Below are positions 10,327 to 21,500 of a stretch of 64,000 nt of DNA, in pieces. The translations under genes and the position numbers were made by a program. The notes beneath the pieces are model-generated. The model ran no database searches and had not been told where the DNA came from. It saw only the letters and a list, made by a program, of their open reading frames with translations. The stretch's first letter is position 1. Every line of letters starts with the position of its first letter. This stretch comes from Fragum whitleyi (Eukaryota > Mollusca > Bivalvia > Cardiida > Cardiidae): positions 36,788,693-36,852,692 of the forward strand of contig OX411549.1 of the NCBI GenBank assembly GCA_948146395.1, written 5' to 3'.

Positions 10327-10874
10327 AAGCCTAGTTTACATTTGACTTACGGAGCCGAATACTCGCCGTATTCCCAAAATCGTGCGGTGCCCGTGCGGCT
10401 GCTTACCGTGTCCGTGCGATCATCTCACGAATTTACGGGTGGCGTAGGCCCTTGCGATTTTGTATAAAAAAATATTTATATAAGTTTTTAGAAATCACAA
10501 GACCGCACTGAGACCGTAGGCTGTTGACACACCGTAGAGACATAGTACGATCGCCGCACGGACATTGTCATGTCACCGTGCGATGTTTTGCCTACAAACC
10601 TTTAATTGATCATCCTACGGTCCCCGGCGGCCACACGGTTTACAGTGTAAATAGTTGACGCACGGTCTGCGATGATCGCACGATTACCTTGCGGTCGCCG
10701 TACGGGTACATCAATGAATTCTTGTAATAGTTTTATGAAAACCCGTACGGACACCGCACGATTTTGTAAACACATACGCCGTAGAAAATAAAATCGTACG
10801 ATGTCAAATATATCATACACGAAATCGCAGGCTGCAATAGCGTACGGTGACCGTGGCAAATGTAAACTAGGCTT
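10327..10874. mobile_element. TIR element (548 bp) packed with CCGTACG/CCGTGCG motifs
   Basis: Ends are inverted: AAGCCTAGTTTACATTTG at 10327 and CAAATGTAAACTAGGCTT ending at 10874. Inside, short motifs such as CCGTGCG, CCGTACG, CCGCACG and CGTACGG recur more than a dozen times on both strands. The element is locally GC-rich against AT-rich flanks. No credible coding sequence. Motif-packed arms are expected of transposase binding sites in non-autonomous DNA transposons (inference). 10875-11440 has only a lone MITE-1 end at about 11199-11221. Confidence 0.7.
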
Positions 10875-11440
10875 TACCTCTGGACAAACCTTTATCAGAT
10901 TCTTGTTAACCTTGTAGAACTCGTGGTTTATGCTTGGAGCTTATTTTCATTTATGTACGGAAAATGAAAACTTTGAAAATTCCGTCCAAGTCTATCTCTG
11001 ACTGATATTTTTTTTTATCGAATCATGCATATGAAAAGAATGCCTTTCTGTATGAAATTCCAGTACCATAAAATTTGAGATGATAATATAGAATAAAAGA
11101 AGGTTGCGTCGCGGGGTAACTTTTCTTGTAAAACTTTCAATGGATATTTTGATTACTGTTCATCATTTAGCCAATTCTTTACACTGTATTTACTACTTAT
11201 TTACGGGTCCACTACATTAAGTCGTCCAGCCATAAAATGCTTACAACGAAGTGGCGAAAATGACGGAGATCAACACGCGTCATCCCATAATAAATGAGTG
11301 TAAGGATTGGAGAATCAATTTTTGACAGACATCAGTAATTCCTTTATCAAGACATGATCAGTAAAACTTTGAAACCGTGACATGAGTAACAACAATAAAG
11401 CACCGGTGAATTTTATTTCTATTCTACTCTTTTCCTTTTA

Positions 11441-13133
11441 TAGGGCTGTCACACCTTAACGTTTTAGCCAGCGTGTGCGGAACGTGTTGGATTGTTTATA
11501 ACACGCTGCGAACACGTCGGGTACGCTATGGACACGTTCCACACACGCTATCGACACGCTGTAACACGTTGCGATATGCTGAGTATCTCATAAAATTTTG
11601 TGCATGAACAAAATTTCTCAGCACAAAATTTCTCAGCGTGTGCCGAACGTGTTGGAACACGCTCCGCACACGTTCCGCACACGCTCAGCACGCTAGAGAC
11701 ACGCTAGGAGCTCGTTCACTTACGCTACGGACACGCTAGAAACACGTTCGCCCAAAGTTTAACGTGCTTCTAGCGTGTCTCCAGCGTACTGGGAACGTGT
11801 GCATAGCGTGTCTTCAGCGTACTGAACGTGTGTCTAACGCGTTGCCAGCGAGTTCACAGCGTGTTTCTGGCGTATGACAGCGTTTCAGTTTTCAATGAAA
11901 TATAAAAGTTCCGCTGCATATTTGTCTTGAATTTATACCATCAGCTTGTCGTAAATAAATAAATTTGTGCATGTACGTGTGTATGACCCTTTTGACATGT
12001 TCATATCTGCATGTTTCCTCATGGCCAGTCTAAGAATGACTTGAAAACTCGATTATAAGTAGCATTCTCTATATTTGACGATGAACGATTTCGTTCAAGT
12101 CACATAAATAAAACTTATGTTATGTTATGTTATAAGCTGCTTGTCTTTTCTTCCATATAAATCCTTTACGGGTTTTCTTAATTCCTTAGATTGTCGAGGT
12201 GGAGAATGTAGTCTAAATGTATATTGAACATTGCGTTTATACCTTTACATGTGCGTCTTCTCTTTGGTAAGAATAACAATACATTCGCGAAAATACAAAC
12301 ATTCATTCGTCTCATTTGAGCATTATCAATATACCAAAAAGACAATTACATCGTTGTACCTAGTGGACATAATACAAGACGTACTTTACTCTATTCTGCT
12401 CTGTTCAGAATATTTGATTCTATTATATGTACTACAAGTTTGATATTTGGTACACCTTTTCCCCCTTAATATAAGACTAGCTATTCAAGGTTAAGAGAGG
12501 TTGTAGAAAATCGACCTACATGGTAGAGCATATAGAGGAAGAAAGGAGTGCATTATGACAAGAAGTTCCTTACCCTTTCGCTATATTTTCGAGTAAAAAG
12601 TACCAGAAGCTTAATCAGCCTGTAATCTTAAAGTTTGTTGTATGCATGTTTTCATATGTAACAGGTGCCAGTGTATTTTTCTGTTCTTCTTTTCCTATTT
12701 TACTTTTACATGAACCGACATTCTTTGAATTTGAATATGTGTAGTGGCCAGTGGCCTGTTTATATATTAAAAGCATGAACTAAAGTGGTAATTTCTTGCA
12801 GAATTAATATTCACTTCCCAAACACGCTGCGGACACGTTAAAACACGCTAGAAGCGCGTTACAAACACGCTGAGCACGTTCTGAGGACGTAACGAGAACG
12901 TTGGACACACGCTCAAGAACGTTGGTATACGCTGACATACGCTATCAACACGTTCTGGACACGTTATTCACGCGTTACTCACACGTTCAAACTCGCTACG
13001 AACACGCTACAAGCGCGTCGTGAATTGACAAAAAGAAAATGTAGGTCAGCGTATGCCGACGTTTTGCGAACTTAGTCGTTTTCTCAAACGCGTTAGGCAC
13101 ACGCTGGCTAAAACGTTGAGGTGTGACAGGGCC
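11441..13133. mobile_element. 1.69-kb inverted-repeat element, copy 1 (ACACGCT-packed arms)
   Basis: Left end GGGCTGTCACACCTTAACGT and right end ACGTTGAGGTGTGACAGGGC are inverted repeats continuing through TTTTAGCCAGCGTGTGC. Arms (about 11460-11880 and 12820-13110) carry dozens of ACACGCT, ACACGTT, AGCGTGT and AACGTGT motifs. The central 0.9 kb (about 11890-12820) is ordinary AT-rich DNA. A second, very similar copy lies at 54454-56147. The longest ORF in this copy is broken by a TAG in the other, so it is not conserved coding. Target duplication not resolved. Superfamily unknown. Confidence 0.82.
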
Positions 13134-13201
13134 ACTATACCGTTTTATCATAACAGACCGTTACTAGCTTTCTTATAAGCCGTTCTTTTGAAACATTTAT
13201 G

Positions 13202-13348
13202 ATATGAAGAGATAATATGTTGATTTCATGGATGTATAAAACTAAAAACCTAATCGCACTGCATGAACACACGAAGCGATCCTTACGTAAGTGTGATTAG
13301 GTTTTTAGTTCCTTACCTCCATGAAATTAACATATCATCTCTTCATAT
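13202..13348. mobile_element. Long hairpin (about 147 bp)
   Basis: TATGAAGAGATAATATGTTG on the left pairs with CATATCATCTCTTCATA on the right, and AACTAAAAACCTAATCGCAC pairs with GTGTGATTAGGTTTTTAGTT; the loop is about 30 bp. Looks like a small foldback element beside the 1.69-kb element. 13349-13740 shows nothing recognisable. Confidence 0.65.
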
Positions 13349-13743
13349 ATTTTGCTTTAATATCAAAGAGCTAAAACCTAATGATATCTCGATAATAAAA
13401 CACATTTATTATGGGACTACTTTGCACGGAAGCTTTAAAAAAAGTAGCATACTCAAATTATTCTCATTTAGAAATAAAATCAAGTTTTTAGTCAATCAGA
13501 ATTGCGAATTTTGATGGACACAACTAAAACTAAATTATCAAATATTAGTCCGTACATGAAAGATCGTTGACCTCACCCACTGACTAGAACTGTTGAGAGC
13601 ATATACAGACCGTACAACCGGTCTAAGGGACGACAGATTAGAGTCAACTACGACAGATTCGGTGAATTCTGTCAAGAATACGACAGGTCAAATAAATCTA
13701 TTCGTTTGAACGATATAACACAAAAGAAAATCCTTGGTGCCTG

Positions 13744-13922
13744 CTGACTAGGATTTTAACTTATCGCATTTAGGCGATTTTCTGAATCTAGAATGTTTCT
13801 CCTGTCTTCTTGTGAAGGACTTTGTGAGATGCAAATGCTGGATGACCTCTGCAATATGTTGTCTTTTCAAAGATTTATTTATGAAGTCCCCAAATGGTCC
13901 TTTTTCGCGTGACGGGTCCCAC
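13744..13922 (+). repeat. MITE-2, right half
   Basis: Begins at the element's centre (CTGACTAGGATTTTAACTT) and ends TTTTTCGCGTGACGGGTCCC. The left half is missing. It ends 126 bp before the stop of the glycosyltransferase gene and may overlap that gene's 3' UTR. Confidence 0.65.
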
Positions 13923-14048
13923 ATATGTATATGATTCAAAAGTCTGAAATACCCCCTTTCTATCTGTAGCTATGTCTTAAACATAAGGGAGCTTTCACTA
14001 TGAAAGATATGAAACAGCCCATATAAACTAGATCTACGTGTAAAAATA

Positions 14049-15125
14049 TCAGCCATACATCCATCGTCTCTCGAATTCCTTCCACGTAGCTATCGATGTG
14101 TCCGTATTTGGAGAATGAATGAACACATATCTTGTTTTTGTATCGTTGGCAAGTAAACCTTTAATGTCAGCTGTATTTTCGAGAATGTACCGATCGTTCA
14201 TGGAGGAAGCGGAAACATTGCTTGCGTGCGCAAGCATACCCGTGACGTAATAATCATCAACCCAGAAAAATGGCGTCTTCCGGGAAGTCTTGTAGAATTT
14301 TTCTACCACATCCGGTGTCATGAGATAGGCCGACCCTGAGCAATATTTTAGAAAGAATTTGTCTGGAAATTCCTCTGGTGAAGTATACCATTTACTGCTT
14401 TTATTTCTATCCACATTCATGTGAGTCCATGTGTACCCAGCCAGGACGTTGTCTACGCCCACTTTCTTTTCCACATGAATATGCATTAACCGGACGACCC
14501 TGCGAATATCTACAGTAATATCGTCATCTGTTTTGAGAACATACATAACATCCTTACAATGATTGCTGACCCACTTAAGGCCCGTGATAGCTTTGTACGT
14601 CAAATTACGATAGGTATCCGTAAAATTGGTTTGTATTATGTCTTTGTATAATTCATTCTCATTGACAATAGACGCCACTGTATTAACATTCTCAGGAATA
14701 CCAGTGACAAAAACTAGCCTTGCTTTTAATTCTTTCAATAACTTAGGCTCTCCCCACGTCGACCGTATAACGCGACGTCTCTCGGTATTTTCCGGGCCAG
14801 AATGCACGTAAATGATTATGTATACGTCATTGGAACACTTTTCTTGGCGTAGACGGTATTGCAGAGTTTCCCCGTCGATGATAAATCTAGGACGGTTCGT
14901 TGTCGGCAGTTCTGTTGTCGTAGTTGTTGGCGTGGTCTGCTCTTCCGACGCATACCTAAATTCCGCGTATAGGTCAAGACCATCCATGGAGGTTTCATCC
15001 GTTACCATGACAAAACGTCTATTGATCACGACTTCAGAGCGTCTATTAACGAATAAAATCACTATTAATAACAAGGATGTAACTATCGTCACAAGTTTGA
15101 AGATCAAAGGATGGCGGGGTAGCAT
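14049..15125 (-). CDS. Intronless GT31 beta-1,3-glycosyltransferase (B3GalT/B3GnT-like)
   Basis: A 358-residue type II Golgi enzyme expected to transfer galactose or GlcNAc from a UDP-sugar in beta-1,3 linkage. Residues 8-26 are one membrane anchor after a short cytosolic tail; 62-79 are a Thr/Pro-rich stem. The catalytic domain starts near 99 with VYIIIYVHSGPENTERRRVI then RSTWGE, the family's RxxIRxTW motif. KTDDDI (DDD at 200-202) is the metal/nucleotide-sugar site, followed by LAGY (228-231), KYCSGSAYLMT (260-270) and FFWVDDYYVTGM (286-297), the position of the family's E/D-D-V-y-x-T/G loop. Five N-glycosylation sequons are present (167, 174, 241, 303, 327). The start is the first in-frame ATG; the frame stays open upstream to a TGA near 15192 with no other ATG. 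Full length for the family. Galactosyl versus GlcNAc specificity cannot be told. A SINE-1 lies 220 bp upstream and a half MITE-2 just downstream. Confidence 0.92.
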   Translation of the reverse strand: MLPRHPLIFKLVTIVTSLLLIVILFVNRRSEVVINRRFVMVTDETSMDGLDLYAEFRYASEEQTTPTTTTTELPTTNRPRFIIDGETLQYRLRQEKCSNDVYIIIYVHSGPENTERRRVIRSTWGEPKLLKELKARLVFVTGIPENVNTVASIVNENELYKDIIQTNFTDTYRNLTYKAITGLKWVSNHCKDVMYVLKTDDDITVDIRRVVRLMHIHVEKKVGVDNVLAGYTWTHMNVDRNKSSKWYTSPEEFPDKFFLKYCSGSAYLMTPDVVEKFYKTSRKTPFFWVDDYYVTGMLAHASNVSASSMNDRYILENTADIKGLLANDTKTRYVFIHSPNTDTSIATWKEFERRWMYG

Positions 15126-15345
15126 TATGAGATTTTTATCTCGAGTATTGCTTTCCTGTGCGATGATAAATAAAATCGGCTTGCCCTTTAATCACGACAT
15201 AGCTTCTATCTGGTTGCTAGTTAACGCTTAAGTGGCGAGTGGTTGATATGATGCGGTCTTTCTTAATTGTCAACTGCTATCGATGTATTATTCAGGTGGT
15301 GATATATGTTCTGAAATATATTTATAAAATCAGGGAATTAATATT

Positions 15346-15619
15346 CATTTTTTGTTTTGAATGGGTTTAACGCCGCTTTCAACAATCTTGCAGTTATATC
15401 GCGGCGGTCGGAGCACCTAACAATGGATTCCTGGTATTTCACCTGTACTACCATTACACCCTTTCCTAGCCTCCGACTGCTATCTCACATAGGTTTACGA
15501 TTACCTACCCAATGGTGAGAGACAAACGTCGGAAAGGATTTTTGCCGCCACCGGGGATCGAACCCACGACTTCCAGATTGGAAGTCTAATGCCTAACCAA
15601 CTGCGCTATGGTGGCGGCT
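15346..15619 (-). mobile_element. SINE-1, full-length copy (274 bp)
   Basis: Flanked by an 11-bp duplication GAATTAATATT at 15335-15345 and 15620-15630. On the minus strand: head GCCGCCACCATAGCGCAGTT, B box GGTTCGATCCC, body and tail to AAAGCGGCGTTAAACCC. Head sequence differs from other copies in the anticodon-arm region (ACTTCCAATCTGGAAGT), so a subfamily is likely. Confidence 0.88.
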
Positions 15620-15657
15620 GAATTAATATTTATAGGCGTTACAAGGATTTTGAAATT

Positions 15658-15915
15658 AATACGCACTCAGAAGGCGACCAACATAGAAAGCATAGGATAT
15701 GACGATATGTTGACTGCGACAAAAGATCAATGTCCTGCGTCCGCTCCCCTTTTCTATGATTTGAGCGTTGGTGAATAATCAAATCATTGTAACTACAGCT
15801 CGAATGAGCTGTAGTTTCGATGTAATGATCATTCATCAACGACATTTCTCGAAAGAAGGTTTATTTCATTACGCAATTGCGTAATGTGCGAAATACTAGT
15901 AACGCCCTTAATATT
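15658..15915 (+). repeat. Interspersed repeat, pair of 9505-9720
   Basis: Same ordered blocks as 9505-9720. It carries an extra small palindrome, ACTACAGCTCGAATGAGCTG, absent from the other copy. Confidence 0.58.
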
Positions 15916-16214
15916 TACACCATCCAATCAATCAATCAAATCAACGACTACAATTTTGACATGTTTGTCAAGGGAAGTGTTAAGAGGCATGTGACCAGAC
16001 AAATATTGACCTATCCTATAAAGATATCAAAATGATTATATTGATGACGAGTTAACACATTACTGCACCTGTTCTTCTTTTTTTCCCAACCAAATTACAT
16101 TGGAGAATTTCAGTCACGTGTATGCGAAAATTTGTGGCAAACTGCCTATGAATGGATTTGGGAAAGGGATGATATGATAAGATTACACCGACAATAAATA
16201 CATGTAGACGCCGC

Positions 16215-16480
16215 GTAGTGTTGCCGAGTCATGATAATTTCTCACAGCCGAGACCAGATAGCTTTGATATTTTAAGACACTTACATGTTATTCTATTTAT
16301 CATTTAATTAAATTATCAGCGTTTGTTTATAATAAACCCATAAAATTTCAAAGGAATTCAGATGAAAATGTTTGCAAATTGTTTCTAAAAAATAAACTGT
16401 CTGATATCTCGTTGTTATCAGACAGGTGATATCTGGCCAATCCAGGCCTCATTGCATGATAAACGACGGTGGTGTGTCGT
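16215..16480 (+). repeat. Interspersed hairpin-headed repeat, copy 2 of 3
   Basis: Starts within the hairpin (TGATAATTTCTCACAGCCGA) and continues with the shared body through TTATCAGACAGGTGATATC and CATTGCATGATAAA. Left part missing. 16481-16895 holds no recognised feature apart from a short imperfect palindrome around 16750-16800. Confidence 0.55.
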
Positions 16481-16895
16481 GCGCGTGAATATCGACATGT
16501 TTTGCGTGCCGAGTCGAAATCCATAAGATGATGAGCATTCATATGATGCCTTTTACAAAAGGCTTTCCGCAATCGCAAATATGCAAAAAGATCTGCAATA
16601 AGTTATGAAATAGATTGATAAGTAATTCCAGAATATTTACAGTAATATCACAATGAGTTTTATTCTTTTTTATAGGTCAGGATAAAAAATAAAAAATAAC
16701 AGACAATGTTAGATAAGCGTGGTTTTTAGTCAGATTGAAAACGACCTTGGTATATGGGAAATAGACACTCCCTAACGCGCATGTCTATTTCTTATATACC
16801 ATTGCACTCGTTTTCTAACCTATACTCAATCTTTCTGTCCTTTATTTTTTCTGCCTTTTTCTAGGTTATGATGTGTCATTTATATATGCAATTAG

Positions 16896-17395
16896 AGTTA
16901 GTAACATCGTGACATGGCATTTATCTCAATCAAACCAATTCTAAATCGCTCATTCATTCATTCATTCTTTCATTCCTTCATTCATTCACCATTCACTCAT
17001 TCATTCATTCATTCATTCATTCATTCATTCATTCACCATTCATTCATTCATTCATTCATTCATTCAAGACACTCACTCAAACCATTCAAAAATGCTCCAC
17101 TACCTTCTAAAAAGATAAAATCAACAACTGCATTTAAGATAAACACAGCTAGAAAAAAGGGCGATTTAACTGACATAATAGAGAAATTATGAGCGCCTGA
17201 TTGGTTCTTTAAGAAAAGTGAAGCTTGTATGCATATCTTATAAAGGGAGGTAATGAATATCGCTTATTTTGTTCATCCGGAACAAAATTAACGATATTGG
17301 ATTACCCCTCCTTTAATTTCACTCATATCTCACTCATCTCACTAATCCATTTTCTTTCCCAAATCATCCACCTTGTCAATTTCACGATTTTGTAA
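16896..17395. mobile_element. MITE-3 copy with expanded ATTC microsatellite
   Basis: Left end AGTAACATCGTGACATGGCA and right end GTCAATTTCACGATTTTG are inverted. 16950-17066 is (ATTC)n grown from the CATTC motif seen in every MITE-3. Centre has the family hairpin GAATATCGCTTATTTTGTTC / GAACAAAATTAACGATATTG. Proteins read through the ATTC tract are artefacts. Confidence 0.75.
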
Positions 17396-17878
17396 ACTGT
17401 ACCTTCTCTTGACATTCGACCAATAGGAATTTTAAGATATACGGAATTTCGCTTCATTGAATTCCAAGATGAGGCTTTCGATTTTACAATGAAGATAACT
17501 CAATATGCACAACGTATTTTTTGTGTGTATCATTTGGAAATTAAAGTTAAATGATATTCGAACAATTGAGCTTATTTTAGCTTTTTATGAGTTCAGAGAT
17601 GCGTTTTTTATATTCAGATGAAAATTGCCGCTAAATAAGATAATTATGACGTCATAAGAAACGATTTTCAATATGTTAAATGAAAACATTCGACGTCGTC
17701 AAGGCTTCTTTAAAGCCGATGCAAAACCATCTTCGTTTTCTCATCAAGATACTTCAAGATTCTAATTAAGCCGCTTAAAAATCTTAATCTAAAAAGTGCT
17801 ACATCTTTAAAATCTTAATGAGATTCGTAAGAATCTTAATCTAAGAAACGCACCTCTGATTTCATTGAAATGTATGTA

Positions 17879-18055
17879 CAGTCAAACCTGTATTAAGCAA
17901 GCACCAAAGGGACATTCGAAAGGTGCTTGCTTAAGACAGGTGTTTTCTAAATACATGTTAATTTCTGTGTAATTTCTTCATTTGGGAACTTCGTGACCGC
18001 TTGCTTAATACGGGTTGCTTGCTAAATACACGTTGCCACTAAGACAGGTTTGACT
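17879..18055. mobile_element. MITE with CAGTCAAACCTGT ends (177 bp)
   Basis: Left CAGTCAAACCTGTATTAAGC, right ACAGGTTTGACT. Repeated CTTGCTTAA/TTAAGC blocks within. Ends preceded by TA on the left suggest a TA target. CAGT..CCTGT ends recall pogo/Tc1-type elements; assignment is tentative. Confidence 0.65.
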
Positions 18056-18334
18056 CAATAATATTCAGTTGATATTCAGTTAGAATCTTTCGCTAGTTAA
18101 TTTATAATCGTGGCCATTGGTACCTACTTTTCAAAAGAAAATTACCCTTTAAATACGCTTAACGTTAACTGATATCATGGAAACTGATAAAAAACAATGA
18201 AATTTGTTGACATAAAACCATTTATCAGTGTTCAAATACAACAGCGTAATCTCTAACAGCAATCTCACGATGTGTTGAAATAATTATAAAATCAAAGGAA
18301 AGTCAAGTTGTTTAGATTTCTTTTCCGCCAAAGA

Positions 18335-18610
18335 TTTGTTTATTTGAATGGAATTTTTCGCCGCTTTGAACATTAATTCAGTCATATCACGGCGGCTGGA
18401 GCACCTAACAATGGATTCCTGGTATTTTTCACACCAGCACTACCATTACATACTTTCCAAGCCTCCAGCTGCTATCCCACATAGATCTGCGATTATCAAC
18501 CCATTTTCGTAGACAAATAGTCGGAAAGGATGAGTGTCACTGTCGGGGATTGATCCCGGGACCTCTAGATTGACAGTCCAACGCGCTACCAACTGCGCTA
18601 TGACGACGGC
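18335..18610 (-). mobile_element. SINE-1, full-length copy (276 bp)
   Basis: Flanked by TTTCC(GC/AT)CAAAGA, 13 bp with two mismatches, at 18322-18334 and 18611-18623. Head on the minus strand has TAGCGCAGTTGGTAGCGCG and B-box-like GGGATCAATCCC; tail ends in GCGGCGAAAAATTCC. Confidence 0.84.
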
Positions 18611-18654
18611 TTTCCATCAAAGAACGCTAGGCGAAGAAAGATCATCTTATATTT

Positions 18655-18720
18655 GGTAGTGCGTCAAAATTCGATCCTAGTCAAACTGCGTTGATTGCGC
18701 AGTCTAATTAGGATCTATCG
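18655..18720 (+). repeat. MITE-2 inner fragment
   Basis: GCGTCAAAATTCGATCCTAG...TTGCGCAGTCTAATTAGGAT: the inner inverted repeat of MITE-2 without its ends. Similar fragments are at 22736-22860. Confidence 0.5.
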
Positions 18721-18764
18721 TTTTTGTTAAATAATAATTTCTGCATGAAGAATGACCATGCTTT

Positions 18765-19490
18765 ATAATATGAACTACTTCGCTGGAGTGAAATAACCCC
18801 GTTGAATATTTTTGATATTACACTGGTGTTATTACAGTAGTGGAATAACTATGCAATTAATCTAAGAACGGATAGCAACGTTTTATTTTTGTTGTGAAAT
18901 ATATAACTCATACTTAGTGTTTTGTATGAAAAAAATCTAACGAGGTTGGGAGAATTGATCATTGTCGAGGCTCTGCCGAGACAATTATCATTTCTCACAA
19001 CCGAGTTAGATATTTTTTTTTTCATACAATACACTTAGTACGTATTATATTTATCTTATAACCTCTTTTTGTCTTGTTTTCGTCGATGTTTCTGAACTGA
19101 AATGCAAGTTTCTAAAAATAACTGCATGATATTATTGTTCTAAAAATAACTATGTGATATTTAAAAAAAAATATCATACGGGTTGTTTTCACTCAGAAAT
19201 TTGTATTATTATAAGATAAAATGTGATATCAACGTTACATTCTCGTTGTAAACATGACGTCGTAATGGATTCGTTGACGTTATTTCGCAAACGGCGTGAA
19301 ATATTTCGCGGATTAACTTGAATCGATAAATACCGTGATTTCCTCTTTGTATCACAAAAATTAACTTCATATTATAAGTAGAATATCAAATTGGTGCTCA
19401 TTGAATATCGAATTTATTAAACTTGTCATCTTATAGATGACTCGTTTAGTAAATTCGATATTCAATGACTACTCATTCAATTTACTCAAT
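18765..19490. repeat. Composite: old repeat (pair of 31935) split by a TACTTAGTG hairpin element
   Basis: Outer parts 18765-18890 and about 19230-19490 match 31935-32295 plus 32750-32790 (TAACTATGCAA, GATAGCAACG, GACGTTATTTCGCAAACGGC, TGAATTTATTAAACT). Between them, about 18895-19225, lies an insert beginning near CATACTTAGTG with the hairpin CGAGGTTGGGAGAATTGATC / GACAATTATCATTTCTCACA; the same insert occurs inverted at about 45620-45925 inside a C1q relic. Confidence 0.62.
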
Positions 19491-19963
19491 GTATTTCTTC
19501 AAATAAAAAATTACCATTGCACAACCACAACGGGTTACATGTAGCTATTGAATAAACGAATTGAAGAAATGTAGCAACACAAATGCGTGATTTGCTTAAA
19601 CCAACATACAAAGCGTAATGCCATTTTCAAAATGATTAAAACATTGAAGGAGTATATTTCGAAAGAAGAAAGGGGGGGGGGGTTAAAACGTTAAAAATCA
19701 CCATTGCACAACCACAAAAGCTAACATGTAGCTATGGAATAAATGATTTGAAGAACCGAGGTTTGAATCCCCATCGTCGGCCATTCTCATACTCACTACA
19801 CGGATAGAGGGAGGGGGGGTATTTTGGCTTTCAAATTAAAAATATTTCATTAGTCCTTGCTCAAACTCTACGCTGTGGGTACTAAACGGAATTGTCTTGA
19901 TACGCCAATTACCCACAATAAAGGGATTAATAAAAAAATAAAGATTTTATACTAGTGTCCATT

Positions 19964-19985
19964 CCCCCCCCCCCCCCCCCCCCCC
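19964..19985 (+). repeat. Poly-C run (22 C)
   Basis: Homopolymer; length uncertain. Around it (19491-20250) I see no gene. A tRNA-like B-box remnant (GAGGTTTGAATCCCCATCGT) at about 19760-19780 may be a SINE relic, and a G run sits at 19672-19681. Confidence 0.8.
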
Positions 19986-20252
19986 TCAGATGACAGATAG
20001 AAGTGGTTTTTTGGATTTCAAGTTAAAATGGTTCAACAAAACTTTAACAAATTCTATATTGTGGGATCTCATTGGAATCTTCTTGTCAAGACGATTCAAA
20101 TGATTAGCCACACCATAGGGTCACATTTAGAAACAAAGATTTGAGACTGGCTTTACACCCTCTTATCTGTACCTCGTATGACCCATTACTGCTGCACACT
20201 AGCATCGACAGACAGTGTAGACTAAGATCAGCCTACACAAATAAGAAAAAAC

Positions 20253-20697
20253 TAAGGCAGTGAACACGTAAAAAGTTCCACAACGTTTCGGAATGAATGA
20301 GCTTTATCAGTTTTAACTGGGGGTTCCTATTGGTGTCATTAGGAAAACTCGATTCACTTTGTGATGTTTTTGTTTGAATTGGGTTTTACGCCGCTTTCAA
20401 CAATGTTTCAGTTATACCGCGACGGCTATAGCACCTTACTGTGGATTCCTAGTATTTCTCCAACCGGTACTACCATCACATCCTTTTCTAGCCTCCAACT
20501 GCTAATTCACATATTATCAACCCATTGGTCAGAACCAAATAGTCGGAAAGATTGAGTGCCGCCGTCGGGGATCGAACCCTTGACCTCTAGATTGATATTC
20601 CGACGCGCTACCAACTGCGCTTTGATGGCGGTTGTTAACTTTGTGAAAGCTCATGAGTTTCGTAATGTTTTGGAACTATTATATGTTCACTACGTTA
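20253..20697. mobile_element. MITE-1 copy interrupted by a SINE-1
   Basis: Left end TAAGGCAGTGAACACGTA and right end TATGTTCACTACGTTA are MITE-1 ends; the element is 20253-20364 plus 20638-20697, split by the SINE at 20365-20637 inserted in its right arm. Confidence 0.78.
20365..20637 (-). mobile_element. SINE-1 inside MITE-1 (273 bp)
   Basis: Flanked by a 9-bp duplication ACTTTGTGA at 20356-20364 and 20638-20646, which lies within the MITE-1 arm, so the SINE is the younger. Minus-strand head has B-box-like GGTTCGATCCC preceded by TAGAGGTCAA; tail TGAAAGCGGCGTAAAACCC then A/T-rich. Confidence 0.86.
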
Positions 20698-20972
20698 AGC
20701 AAATCCTAATTCCTAATCTTACAACTTGTTTGTTAAAAAATGTAAATTTCGACAAGATAAGAGCTGATCTGAGTTTTTGAGTACGAGTTCCTACAACATA
20801 ATGATGTGTGATTTGCACTTAAACTTAGCCTTTGATATTTTATAGCGTGTACTTCACCCAAACTTTAATTATTATGCAAACAACACCGGTTGCTCCGATC
20901 AATAACCGAAAACTGTCGTGGATCTAAGAACTAACCGTCATAATGTAACTTAAAAACATAAATGATCACATG

Positions 20973-21110
20973 ATTCAATGAATGAATGAATGAATGAATG
21001 AATGAATGAATGAATGAATGAATGAATGAATGAATGAATGAATAAATGAATGAATGAATAAATGAATAAATAAATAAATTAATTAATTAATTAATAAACA
21101 AAGAAATCAA
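20973..21110 (+). repeat. (TGAA)n microsatellite grading into (TAAA/TTAA)n
   Basis: About 20 TGAA units, then AATAAATAAA and AATTAATTAA. Long frames through it are meaningless. Confidence 0.9.
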
Positions 21111-21186
21111 TAAATGAAAATATAAACAAATTATTGAATAGATTAAACAAAAAGTTAATCCTTCAATCAGAAAATTAGCCAAATCC

Positions 21187-21500
21187 AAATAGTATCAACC
21201 CTTGTCGGTGTACGCAATCCTCGCAGTATGACTAGGAGCGACACTTTATGAACTACCCAGATGGTCGATTTTCGCCTGACAGATAACAAGTATATTGAAT
21301 TCAACTCATCCTTTCTGATAACTCAGTAATTCACAAAATCATCTAAGTCCAAAAAGTATCAACCCTTGTTAGTGTACGCAATCCGCGCAGTATGACTAGG
21401 GGCGACACCTTATGGACTACCCAGACGGTCCCTTTTCGCCTGGCAGATAACAAATACATTGAATTCAACTCATCCTTATTGATAACTCATGATAGCAAAG
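21187..21500 (+). repeat. Two tandem units of about 160 bp derived from MITE-2
   Basis: AGTATCAACCCTTGT, GTGTACGCAATCC, AGTATGACTAGG, TTTTCGCCTG and GAATTCAACTCATCC recur in order at about 21187-21345 and 21347-21500. Each unit is the inner-to-right part of MITE-2 plus flank, so a genomic duplication made a short tandem array. Confidence 0.65.

Noticed and set aside
12231..12443. 70-residue frame in the core of the 1.69-kb element
   Set aside because: Interrupted by a TAG in the second copy, so not conserved.
16914..17192. 92-residue frame rich in HSFIHSF
   Set aside because: Translation of the (ATTC)n tract inside a MITE-3.
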